From Hyphomonadaceae bacterium UBA2389 (GTDB lineage: Bacteria > Pseudomonadota > Alphaproteobacteria > Caulobacterales > Aquidulcibacteraceae), in the NCBI GenBank assembly GCA_002343395.1, contig DDSN01000012.1, forward strand, positions 24,994 to 44,221: a stretch of DNA of 19,228 nucleotides, read 5' to 3'. Positions 1-7,056 of this stretch are shown one piece after another; positions within the stretch are counted from its first letter, which is position 1, and the number at the start of each line of letters is the position of its first letter. A model generated the notes under the pieces. It was not told where the DNA came from and ran no database searches. It saw nothing but the letters and a program-made list of their open reading frames with translations. The translations under genes were made by a program, and so were the position numbers.

Positions 1-1
1 C

Positions 2-601
2 GCGCTGATCGCGATCAAGAACGATATGGACTCGACGCTGACGTTCCGCCGCTCTTGTCGCGAAGGCGTGTGCGGCTCCTGCGCGATGAATATCAACGGC
101 CGAAACACGCTGGCGTGCACGAAGGGAATTGATGAGCTCGGCGGCGGCGCGATCACAATTTCGCCCTTGCCCAGTCAGCCGGTGCTCAAGGATTTGGTGC
201 CGGACCTCAATAACTTCATGGCGCAGTACGCGGCGATTCAGCCCTATCTGCAAACGCAGACGCCAGAACCAGACGGCGAGTGGCGCCAGAGCCCGGAAGA
301 ACGCGCCAAGCTCGATGGCCTGTATGAGTGCATCCTCTGCGCATGCTGCTCGACATCGTGCCCGTCTTACTGGTGGAACGGCGATCGTTATTACGGTCCG
401 GCGGCGCTGCTGCAGGCGTATCGTTGGATTTCCGACAGCCGCGACGAAAACCAAGGAGAGCGGCTCGATGCGCTTGAGGATCCCTTCAAGCTCTATCGTT
501 GCCACACGATCATGAACTGCGCGCAGGTCTGCCCTAAGGGGCTCAATCCAGCGAAGGCAATCGCCGAGATCAAGAAGCTGATGGTGGAGCGTAAGCTCTA
601 A
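2..601 (+). CDS. sdhB: Succinate dehydrogenase iron-sulfur subunit (5' partial)
   Basis: This is the electron-transfer subunit of respiratory complex II (succinate:quinone oxidoreductase), at the cytoplasmic face of the inner membrane. The frame is open from base 2, so the gene starts upstream; 199 codons are present, against roughly 260 in the family. All three cluster motifs are visible. The [2Fe-2S] ligands are in SCREGVCGSC followed by a later LAC. The [4Fe-4S] motif is CILCACCSTSC. The [3Fe-4S] and second-cluster cysteines are in CHTIMNCAQVCPKG. Only the N-terminal part of the ferredoxin-like domain is missing. sdhCDA are presumably just upstream, outside the window. The stop lies 6 bp from the stop of the convergent gene, and no T-tracted terminator hairpin is visible between them. 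Identity is essentially certain. Confidence 0.97.
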   Translation, partial: ALIAIKNDMDSTLTFRRSCREGVCGSCAMNINGRNTLACTKGIDELGGGAITISPLPSQPVLKDLVPDLNNFMAQYAAIQPYLQTQTPEPDGEWRQSPEERAKLDGLYECILCACCSTSCPSYWWNGDRYYGPAALLQAYRWISDSRDENQGERLDALEDPFKLYRCHTIMNCAQVCPKGLNPAKAIAEIKKLMVERKL

Positions 602-607
602 GCGGCA

Positions 608-1855
608 CTACGAAACCGGCGCGTTCGGCCCATCGCCTAGCCCCGGCGTCCAGTCATAGAGCGGCCGTACGCGCCCATCGTCGAAGCGGACCCCCTCGCG
701 CGCCTCCATGAGCCCTGGGCGCATCGCGCGGCCGCGCACGGCCAGCGCCGCGATGCCATGCGATTGCGCTGGCGACACTTCGCCCGGCTCGCTCACGCCG
801 TCGCCGTCCTGGTCGCGCCAAAGCGCCAGGCCGCCGAGTTCGGCGCCGGTCAGCTCGCCGTCGCGATTGTCGTCGAGCGCCCGCAATGCTTCAAACCCGT
901 CCGCCCAAAACACGGCCCAGGTGCGTTGGCCGATCATGTCAAAGCCGGAGCGAATGACGCCGCGCGCGGAGGGATCCCAAACCAACCAAGCGGCGTCAGG
1001 CGTGAGCCAACCCTGCGTGCGCCGATCGCCGGTGCCCGCGAAGTCGAAGGCGACGGCCGAGCTGGTATCGATCAAACGCGCGAAGGGCGCGTCGGCCAAC
1101 GGCACGACGATGGGCGTGACGTACATCGCGGGCGGGTGTTCAAGAAGCCGCTTCTCCAGGTCCGAGACGCGTGCGCGATCGCTTGAGGAACGCGCGATGT
1201 GCGACAGGTGTTCGACGGCTTCGCCGAGGACGGCGTGCGTTTCCCAATCTGACAATGTATCGGTGAGCAGTGGCGCGCCAATGCGGATGATCGCGCGCAG
1301 CTGGCGCCGCGCCGCGCTGAGCCGGCCCTGCCGGTCCAACACGTAGGCGTAACCCAAGCGCGCACGGAGGTTCGCGCCGTCAAGCCGCACCGCGCGGTCG
1401 TAGTGGCGACACGCTGCTTCCAGTCTGGCGCGCGCGCCGGCATTTGCCTGGCCCTCTGGCGCTCCGGCGATTTCACGCTGCGGCGCCAAGTCGAAGAACC
1501 AACGCGCGCAGCGATCGGTGGGCGAGACGGTGGGCGTTTCTTCCTGACCGGGCGGCATCCAACTCTGCCGATGCTGCATGATTTCGGCGCAGGGGACCGA
1601 GCCCGCTGGGTAGAGGCGATCGTCGGCGCGGATGTAGGTGAACGGCGCGTCGTTGCGGGCGTAGGCAAGCAGGTTGAGCCGCCCCAGCAATTGTTCGCGC
1701 TGCGCGGGCGCTAGCCCCTCCATTTCGGCGACGTTGCTCAACGCGCGATCGATTGGCGCTTCATAGACCGGCTCTGGAATCGGAATGCCGGGAATCGCCT
1801 GCGCGGTAAGGGCGAACCCAAACCAAAGTGCGACAGCCAAAATGCGCGCGCGCAT
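608..1855 (-). CDS. Secreted TPR-like / EF-hand-like calcium-binding protein
   Basis: The product is 415 aa of unknown role. I chose the ATG at 1855 because GAGG lies 7 nt upstream and the protein then begins with a clean signal peptide (basic MRAR, hydrophobic core, cleavage near AQA, residues 1-20). The longer frame back to 1975 would overlap the upstream acyltransferase. Residues about 140-190 are helical and TPR-like (ACRHYDRAVRLDGANLRARLG). Two acidic calcium-loop motifs follow: DDNRDGELTGAE (328-339) and DQDGDGVSEPGE (348-359). Together with the preceding GWLTPDAAWLVWD segment they resemble the DLNGDGVIDSG / WRDANGDG modules of large VCBS/RTX-like surface proteins. The first such loop is degenerate here (DPSARGVIRSG, about 294-304). 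Likely periplasmic or secreted; calcium binding is inferred. It lies 53 bp downstream of the acyltransferase gene and may share its transcript. Confidence 0.8.
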   Translation of the reverse strand: MRARILAVALWFGFALTAQAIPGIPIPEPVYEAPIDRALSNVAEMEGLAPAQREQLLGRLNLLAYARNDAPFTYIRADDRLYPAGSVPCAEIMQHRQSWMPPGQEETPTVSPTDRCARWFFDLAPQREIAGAPEGQANAGARARLEAACRHYDRAVRLDGANLRARLGYAYVLDRQGRLSAARRQLRAIIRIGAPLLTDTLSDWETHAVLGEAVEHLSHIARSSSDRARVSDLEKRLLEHPPAMYVTPIVVPLADAPFARLIDTSSAVAFDFAGTGDRRTQGWLTPDAAWLVWDPSARGVIRSGFDMIGQRTWAVFWADGFEALRALDDNRDGELTGAELGGLALWRDQDGDGVSEPGEVSPAQSHGIAALAVRGRAMRPGLMEAREGVRFDDGRVRPLYDWTPGLGDGPNAPVS

Positions 1856-1908
1856 GAACAATCCTCGCTCAGACCTGACGGGATGGTGACGTGCTTTCAC
1901 ATCGCCGT

Positions 1909-2853
1909 CTACGGCCGTTGTTTCACTAAGCTTTGATCGGGTTGGTCCGGCTTGGGCGGGTCTCGCCACGTGCATTCCGGTCCCTCGGGGTCGTAGCTTG
2001 CGTCTGGCGCATGCGGGAGCACGCGTTCGACGTAGTGTTTGATGCGGCGTGAAATGCTGTTTGCATCGCCCGCGGCATGTTCGTGCGAAATGGGCGGACC
2101 AAACGTCAGTGAATACGTCTTGCCCTGTTTGTTCAGCAGTTCATGGAACAGGGTGATGTCGCGTAGTTCCTGCGAGAATTGCGAGAAGGTGTGAAACCAG
2201 AACGCGTAGGGGCCAGCGAGGTGACAAGGCACGATCGGCAACTCGTATTTGCGCGCCAGCGAAACGGCGGTTGGCATCCATTCCGGGTCGGTGAGCAGGC
2301 CGTCGCGGACGCGTCCCAGCCGCCCCGCGGGAAAGATCATCAACGGACGCTGCTGCGCGAACGCCTCGTCCGTCATCTTCAACGTCACCCGCGTGCGCTC
2401 GCGTGTGCGCTTGGCGAGCACCCATTCCACCGGGATGAGGATGTCGTCGAAGCGCGGGCACACGCGTTGTGCATCGGAGTTGGCGTAGATCTTGACGTCG
2501 GGCCGCACGGTCTTCACCGCGTCGTACAAGGCGATACCGTCGGTGATTCCAGTCGGGTGGTTGGCGAGGATGAGGAAGGCGCCCTCGCGCGGCAAACGCT
2601 CAATGCCGCTGACCTCGATTTTCACGGAAAGCAGTTGCGAAATAGATTCCAGCGCCTCACGTCCGCCCATTGGCGCGATCATGTCGGCCATGCGCACGGC
2701 CTTGTTGTAGTTCAGCAGCGTGAACAGGGGCGGGCGAACGATTGGCCAAAGCGGTCCGCTGGAAAGTCTCGGCGCGCGCTCCTCGATCAGGACATCGACA
2801 ATGTGTTTGGCGGGCGCCGCGGCGGGCGCGTTTGGGGCGACGGCGTCTGTCAT
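1909..2853 (-). CDS. PlsC-type phospholipid/glycerol acyltransferase family protein
   Basis: A 314-aa protein of the lysophospholipid acyltransferase (PlsC/LPLAT) superfamily, probably acting at the inner-membrane surface to acylate a lipid or amino-lipid. The catalytic NHx4D motif is NHPTGITD (98-105). A second substrate-binding block, FPAGR, is at 174-178, and the family's later proline block is seen as ELPIVPCHLAG. The NHPTG form and the long N-terminal arm (LSSGPLWPIVRPPLF) look more like the hemolysin/OlsB-related acyltransferases than housekeeping PlsC, so the substrate cannot be assigned. The C-terminal tail is charged and proline-rich. The ATG at 2853 has no good Shine-Dalgarno; instead a 6-bp stem-loop occupies that position (see the separate entry). 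It is divergent from zapE. Confidence 0.85.
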   Translation of the reverse strand: MTDAVAPNAPAAAPAKHIVDVLIEERAPRLSSGPLWPIVRPPLFTLLNYNKAVRMADMIAPMGGREALESISQLLSVKIEVSGIERLPREGAFLILANHPTGITDGIALYDAVKTVRPDVKIYANSDAQRVCPRFDDILIPVEWVLAKRTRERTRVTLKMTDEAFAQQRPLMIFPAGRLGRVRDGLLTDPEWMPTAVSLARKYELPIVPCHLAGPYAFWFHTFSQFSQELRDITLFHELLNKQGKTYSLTFGPPISHEHAAGDANSISRRIKHYVERVLPHAPDASYDPEGPECTWRDPPKPDQPDQSLVKQRP

Positions 2854-2858
2854 GGGTT

Positions 2859-2877
2859 GCGTTCTAGCGGCGAACGC
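2859..2877 (-). promoter_or_regulatory. Stem-loop next to the acyltransferase start, in the acyltransferase/zapE divergent region
   Basis: The 118-bp divergent spacer (2854-2971) must hold promoters for both neighbours, but I see no convincing -35/-10 pair. It does contain an inverted repeat, GCGTTC-7 nt-GAACGC. In the acyltransferase mRNA this would fold into a 6-bp stem ending 5 nt before the ATG, where a Shine-Dalgarno would normally be. It could dampen translation or be a protein-binding site. It could also be chance in high-GC DNA. Confidence 0.3.
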
Positions 2878-2971
2878 GTACGCCCTGCAAACGGCGCCGG
2901 CCGACGCCTTATCCTGCTTGCGTTTCGGAGGTCGGCGGGCTTTGTGCGATGCACATGGGGCTGGAGAATCG

Positions 2972-4075
2972 ATGACGCTTGCCGGTTACGCCGAGCGCCT
3001 CGCCGCAGGCGACCTTGTCGCCGACGCTGACCAGGCGCGCGCGGCCGAGCGCCTGGAGGCGTTGGCGCGGGCGCTCGAACAATGGAAGCCGGGCGGCTTG
3101 TTCGGCAAGGGCGCGCCAAGTCCGCGGGGGCTCTACCTTTGGGGGCCAGTGGGACGTGGCAAATCCCTGCTGATGGACCTCTTCTTTCAAGCTGCCCCGG
3201 TGAAGCGCAAACGGCGCGTCCACTTCCACGAGTTCATGCTGACGACGCACGCGCGCCTGCGCGCCGCGCGCGCGGGCGGGGCGGGTCAGGATCAGCTGAT
3301 CGCGCAGGCGGCGGCGCAGGTTGCGAAGGAAGCTCAGCTTCTGTGTTTCGATGAAGTGCAGGTGACGGACATCGCTGACGCCATGATCCTGGGGCGCTTG
3401 TTCGAGCGTCTGTTCGCGGAGAATGTCGTGATCGTGGCCACATCGAACCGGCCGCCGGACGATCTGTACAAGAACGGTCTAAACCGCCAGCTGTTCCTCC
3501 CCTTCATCGCGCTCATAAAGCAAAAGCTGGATACGGTTGAGCTCGCTGGTCCGCGCGACTACCGGCTTGAGCGGTTGATGGCGGCGCCGGTCTATTACGC
3601 GCCGCTCGGGCCCGCCGCCGATGAGAGCATGGAGCGCGCATGGACGCGGCTCACCTTCGGCGCGCATCCGCAAGCCATGATGCTGGATGTCGGCGGCCGC
3701 GCCCTGCGGGTCGAACGCGAGGCCGCTGGCGTGGCGCGGTTTTCGTTCGAGGAATTGTGCGCCCGCCCGCTTGGTGCGGCCGATTATCTCGAGATCGCTG
3801 AGCGCTTTCACACCGTGCTGCTCGAGAATATCCCGAAACTCTCGCCCTCGATGCGGGAGGAGGCGGCGCGGTTTCGCACGCTTGTGGACGCGCTCTACGA
3901 GGCCAAGGTGAAGCTCGTCGCTTCCGCCGACGCCGAGCCACACGCGCTGTATCCGGCGGGCGATCAGAGCTTCGAGTTTGAACGCACAGCGTCACGGCTG
4001 ATGGAGATGCGCAGCGAAAACTACCTCGCGCTGCCGCGCCGCGACGCGGAGTGGAAGCAGGGGATTGTGGGGTAG
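2972..4075 (+). CDS. zapE: Cell division / AFG1-like ATPase ZapE
   Basis: A 367-aa AFG1-family AAA-like ATPase. ZapE acts at the Z-ring in gammaproteobacteria; the mitochondrial relative Afg1/LACE1 is linked to respiratory-chain quality control. Walker A is GPVGRGKS (58-65), Walker B is LLCFDE (123-128), and the sensor strand is VIVATSNRPP (153-162). The family block RVHFHEFM (82-89) and the C-terminal SRLMEMRSENYL are also present. The ATG at 2972 is chosen because GGAG lies 7 nt upstream and the product then begins like other ZapE proteins; the open frame back to 2720 runs into the divergent gene. In many alphaproteobacteria zapE lies near sdhB and just upstream of mdh-sucCD. Here a low-GC NTPase-TIR gene follows instead. 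Confidence 0.93.
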   Translation: MTLAGYAERLAAGDLVADADQARAAERLEALARALEQWKPGGLFGKGAPSPRGLYLWGPVGRGKSLLMDLFFQAAPVKRKRRVHFHEFMLTTHARLRAARAGGAGQDQLIAQAAAQVAKEAQLLCFDEVQVTDIADAMILGRLFERLFAENVVIVATSNRPPDDLYKNGLNRQLFLPFIALIKQKLDTVELAGPRDYRLERLMAAPVYYAPLGPAADESMERAWTRLTFGAHPQAMMLDVGGRALRVEREAAGVARFSFEELCARPLGAADYLEIAERFHTVLLENIPKLSPSMREEAARFRTLVDALYEAKVKLVASADAEPHALYPAGDQSFEFERTASRLMEMRSENYLALPRRDAEWKQGIVG

Positions 4076-4143
4076 GGGAAAAGCTCCCTTGAATGCACAG
4101 CGGCCACGGCTAGTCTGAAACGAAAGCAACGGAGGAAGCCGGA
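4076..4143 (+). promoter_or_regulatory. Leader and possible promoter of the NTPase-TIR gene
   Basis: This 68-bp gap separates zapE from the NTPase-TIR gene. A weak sigma70-like pair, TTGAAT (4089-4094) and TAGTCT (4111-4116) with a 16-bp spacer, is the best promoter I can find. A strong Shine-Dalgarno, GGAGGA (4131-4136), lies 7 nt before the ATG at 4144. A 4-bp AGGG/CCCT inverted repeat just after the zapE stop has no T-tract, so I do not call it a terminator. Base composition begins to fall here relative to zapE. The ribosome-binding site is clear; the promoter is a guess. Confidence 0.35.
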
Positions 4144-5607
4144 ATGCTCTTGGAGGAGGTGTTTGTTACAAACGGCGTGCCGTCCGTTACACTGGTGACG
4201 CCCAGCGGTCTCAATGAGTTGCGCGTTGATCTTCGTACCCCTGGAAAGTCAGTTATCGTCGAGGGGCCGTCGGGCGTGGGAAAGACAACTGCAGTCAAGA
4301 CTGCGATGGCCCGAAACAAGAGCGCCGAAACAGGGAGCTGGTTTCAGTGCCGCATCCCGCGAGACGTTCAAAGGCTTGTCTCCGCGATCCAGGATGAGGG
4401 GAGTGGGGTGTTCATTCTTGATGACTTTCACTGCCTCGATCCGATGCTTCAACAGCTTGTCGCAGACGAGATGAAAGCACTTGCTGATGCTCAGGACAGG
4501 TCGAGAAAATTCGTAGTGCTCGGCATCAATTCCGCCGGCAGAGCGCTGGTGCGGCTAGCGCCGGATATCGTCGGGCGCGTGGGTGTTTTTCCCATGCGAA
4601 CCGACGACGACGCTTTGCTTCGAGAAATCATCGCAAAAGGGGAGGCGGCGTTACGGATCGAATTCGACGATCGCGAGGCGATCATCCAAGAGTCGTTGGG
4701 CAGTTTCCAGCTCTGCCAGCTGATCTGCCAAAAACTCTGCATAGAGCATGGAATCTTGGAGAAATCCGACCGTAAAGTGAAGGTGTCGGTCAAGCTTGTT
4801 GGTATCCGTCAGAAGCTACTCGCGGACTTCGGTAGGCGTTGGCAGCGTTTCGCCGTGGCGTTTGCTCGAGGCTTGAACTTCAACGCTCTCGGTCGAGCTC
4901 CTTATCTCATGCTCTTGAAGTGGCTGTCAGAAGAGGACCAATGGTCGCTTGACGTGCGAGAAGCCGTGAAGCGCTACCCGACGGAGCGCTCTAGCGTTGG
5001 TCAGGTCGTCGATCGCGGGTTCCTGGACCAATTCTTCGCCCAGAGACGCGACGACCTCGAGGAATTCATCTGCTGGGAGGCCAATAGCGGGTTCCTATCA
5101 ATCGAGAGTCCGCAAGCGTTCTACTATCTCAAGCATCAGTTTTGGAACGCGTTCGCCGCTCAGTGTGGGTTTCGAAAGATCGAGTTCGACCATCGATTTG
5201 ACTTTGCGTTGTCCTTTGGACCGGAAGGGCGGAAGGTGGCTCGAGAGATTGCAGACCAGCTGGTTCAGTTGAATTTTGCTGTGTTCTACGACGAAGACCT
5301 ACTATCTGAATCGCTTGGTGGGGCGTTGACCTCGTACCTGGAGTCTGTCTACGGGCACGAATGCAGGTTTTCGGTTCCCATCATCACCCGTGACTACCCG
5401 TCGAGGGTTTGGACGTTCGTTGAACAACGTGCCATCCGAGGACGATTTGAGTCGGGGGCCGCGATACCGGTCATAGCGAAGGGGGTGACGCTCAGTTTTT
5501 TTGATAACAGCCGGTTGGTTTCCGGGTTGTTTTTCGATCCTGATGCAGACCCCAGAGTCGAGGGAAAACAAATCGCCGACAAGATGGCGCGACGCGCGAG
5601 CGCTTGA
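4144..5607 (+). CDS. P-loop NTPase with C-terminal TIR domain (candidate antiphage effector)
   Basis: A 487-aa protein. The N-terminal NTPase has Walker A GPSGVGKTT (41-49), Walker B GVFILDDFHCLD (88-99) and a sensor-like strand VVLGINSAGR (124-133). A helical linker (about 225-345) contains a probable winged-helix segment, SGFLSIESPQAFYYLKHQFW (315-334). The C-terminal TIR domain (about 350-480) shows strand A DFALSF (353-358), AVFYDED (379-385) with the BB-loop region after it, strand VPIIT, and W423-x3-E427. The last matches W-x3-E around the catalytic glutamate of NAD-cleaving TIRs such as SARM1. From family knowledge, bacterial TIRs usually hydrolyse NAD+ or make signalling nucleotides to stop phage; that role is inferred here. 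No signal peptide or transmembrane segment is seen, and there are no TPR/WD40 sensor repeats. The start is fixed by a strong Shine-Dalgarno. GC is clearly lower than in flanking genes, suggesting acquisition. Its stop is 1 bp from that of the convergent 185-aa gene. Confidence 0.9.
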   Translation: MLLEEVFVTNGVPSVTLVTPSGLNELRVDLRTPGKSVIVEGPSGVGKTTAVKTAMARNKSAETGSWFQCRIPRDVQRLVSAIQDEGSGVFILDDFHCLDPMLQQLVADEMKALADAQDRSRKFVVLGINSAGRALVRLAPDIVGRVGVFPMRTDDDALLREIIAKGEAALRIEFDDREAIIQESLGSFQLCQLICQKLCIEHGILEKSDRKVKVSVKLVGIRQKLLADFGRRWQRFAVAFARGLNFNALGRAPYLMLLKWLSEEDQWSLDVREAVKRYPTERSSVGQVVDRGFLDQFFAQRRDDLEEFICWEANSGFLSIESPQAFYYLKHQFWNAFAAQCGFRKIEFDHRFDFALSFGPEGRKVAREIADQLVQLNFAVFYDEDLLSESLGGALTSYLESVYGHECRFSVPIITRDYPSRVWTFVEQRAIRGRFESGAAIPVIAKGVTLSFFDNSRLVSGLFFDPDADPRVEGKQIADKMARRASA

Positions 5608-5608
5608 A

Positions 5609-6166
5609 CTATGCGCTTGCCTCCACAATCGCGATGATCTCTGCCTGCGCTGCCGCGAGGTCGTTTGAGAAGATCACATCATTGAAGCGTCGGCTTTCAT
5701 AGTGCGCCTCGGTTGCGCTCCACACCATGCCCGCCAGATAGAGATCTTGGGCGCGAGAAATGGGTACGATGCCGACGTAGCGCTCCTGAGGCGGTCCCCC
5801 CATCGGCGACGGCGCTGAAAGGACCAATCGTATCGACAGTGGATCGCCCATATGCTCAGCGATTTGCTTTGCCTTCGTATCTTCCGCTAGAGGCAACGAT
5901 GCGAACGAGTGTAGTATTGGCGCTATGAGATTTCCGAGATGAGCATAATACAGCGTTTGCTCATCAGCGGGAATGTACGTGACCGTTTCGTCGTGAAGAT
6001 AGCATCCACCATCCGATCCATAGATCGCAGCGCCATTCATCGTGCGTTCGGTGGCAAGCCAATTTAGCCACTTCAAAACGCCGTCGCGAACTGTGCGATT
6101 GCCCATTGGGCTGACTGCTGGGCGCTGAATTCGGCCTCGCCGGGGCGGGGGATTGTCATCCGGCAT
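5609..6166 (-). CDS. Hypothetical protein of the low-GC island
   Basis: A 185-aa protein I do not recognise. The start is the ATG at 6166, with GGAG 6 nt upstream; an in-frame GTG at 6178 overlaps that ribosome-binding site and is less likely. The N-terminus is a proline/arginine-rich tail (PDDNPPPRRGRIQRP). It is followed by a compact mixed alpha/beta region: VRDGVLKWLNWL (about 30-41), a strand-rich middle (GAAIYGSDGGCYLHDETVTY), a helix (HLGNLIAPILHSF), a strand block (SIRLVLSAPSP, then ERYVGIVPISRAQDLYLAGM), and a C-terminal helix (LAAAQAEIIAIVEA). No signal peptide, transmembrane segment or catalytic motif is evident. It is convergent with the NTPase-TIR gene (stops 1 bp apart) and shares its low GC, so both probably arrived together. 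A role as partner, regulator or immunity factor is speculation. Confidence 0.75.
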   Translation of the reverse strand: MPDDNPPPRRGRIQRPAVSPMGNRTVRDGVLKWLNWLATERTMNGAAIYGSDGGCYLHDETVTYIPADEQTLYYAHLGNLIAPILHSFASLPLAEDTKAKQIAEHMGDPLSIRLVLSAPSPMGGPPQERYVGIVPISRAQDLYLAGMVWSATEAHYESRRFNDVIFSNDLAAAQAEIIAIVEASA

Positions 6167-6234
6167 AGATTTCTCCACGGCTAAGCGGACGATCTAGTAC
6201 TACAACCGAATTCTTTGCGCACGCAACTCCAGTT
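6167..6234 (-). promoter_or_regulatory. Intergenic spacer upstream of the 185-aa gene
   Basis: A 68-bp, relatively AT-rich gap between the cheR stop and the 185-aa gene start, both on the minus strand. It contains an imperfect palindrome, TTGCG-2 nt-CGCAA (6215-6226), and the Shine-Dalgarno GGAG. On the minus strand TTGCGT followed 18 bp later by TAGTAC is a poor promoter match. The change in base composition suggests the island's right edge lies here. No terminator with a T-tract was seen after cheR. Confidence 0.25.
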
Positions 6235-7056
6235 TTAAGCCGCCGCCCTTGCGGCGCCGGCTTTGCACACCACGCCGCCGTTGAGCGCAAGACCTTCGCA
6301 GCCCTCGGGCAGGCTCTCACCGTCGCCAAGCAGGATGACGCCCTCTGGCGCGAGCACGTCGCGGACGCGGCTCAAGACAGCGCGACGCGTGTCGATGTCG
6401 AAACTCGGCAGCACGTGGGCGAGGACGACGATATCGAATTGGCCGAGTTGCCCTGGATGCTTCATCAGATTGAATTGCTCGAACCGGACAGCGGCGCGCA
6501 TGCGATCGGCGATGCGCCACAGATCGCCGGAGCGTTCGAAATGCGCGATCAGTTTGCGAATGGGCAAGCCGCGCTGCACTTCAAACTGCGTGTATAGCCC
6601 GCTGCGCGCCTTCTCGAGCAGACGGTCCGAGATGTCGGTAGCGGTGATCTCCACCGCGGGATTCAGCCCTTGCTCGCGCATGTCCTCGATGAGCATGGCG
6701 ATTGAATAGGGCTCCTGTCCGGTCGAGCATGCCGCCGACCAGATGCGTGCGCGTTCGTGCCCACGGCGCTGCAGCGCGCGCGGCAGGATGTCGGAGAGGA
6801 GGCGCACCATCTGCGCGCGGTCGCGGAAAAAGCGGGTCTCGCTCTGCGCGAGATTGTCGGCGATGGCGTTCCACATCGCGCCATCGGCGCGGATGCGCGC
6901 GGCGGCGATGTACTCCGGCACGCTGGCGAAACCTTCCCGGCGCGCGATCGGTTGCAGGCGAATGTCGATGGCGCCGCCCATGTCGCGCGTCAGCACCGCG
7001 CCCGAGCGCGCCTTGACCTCGCGCGCGATCACCTCGAACTCGGCGTCGTTCAACAT
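6235..7056 (-). CDS. CheR-type protein-glutamate methyltransferase (divergent)
   Basis: A 273-aa SAM-dependent methyltransferase of the CheR family, which methylates glutamates on chemoreceptors. An N-terminal all-alpha domain (1-70) leads into SETRFFRD (72-79). The SAM-binding motif SAACSTGQEPYS (107-118) and the motif II region ITATDIS (137-143) are close to consensus, as is QRGLPIRKLIAHF (161-173). The block usually reading CRNVLIYF is here LAHVLPSF (212-219), so the conserved Arg-Asn pair is lost. The C-terminal GHSE/GAAET-like block is ILLGDGES. The ATG at 7056 shares one base with the CheY stop (TGATG), which implies translational coupling and excludes the longer frame. No receptor, CheA, CheW or CheB gene is nearby. 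I therefore leave the symbol blank: it could serve chemotaxis or a specialised signalling branch. Confidence 0.9.
   Translation of the reverse strand: MLNDAEFEVIAREVKARSGAVLTRDMGGAIDIRLQPIARREGFASVPEYIAAARIRADGAMWNAIADNLAQSETRFFRDRAQMVRLLSDILPRALQRRGHERARIWSAACSTGQEPYSIAMLIEDMREQGLNPAVEITATDISDRLLEKARSGLYTQFEVQRGLPIRKLIAHFERSGDLWRIADRMRAAVRFEQFNLMKHPGQLGQFDIVVLAHVLPSFDIDTRRAVLSRVRDVLAPEGVILLGDGESLPEGCEGLALNGGVVCKAGAARAAA

Noticed and set aside
2179..3030. Plus-strand open frame (283 aa) opposite the acyltransferase
   Set aside because: It overlaps a conserved gene in antisense and runs into the zapE start; the composition is shadow-like.
4076..4090. AGGG/CCCT inverted repeat after zapE as a terminator
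   Set aside because: The stem is only 4 bp and no T-tract follows.
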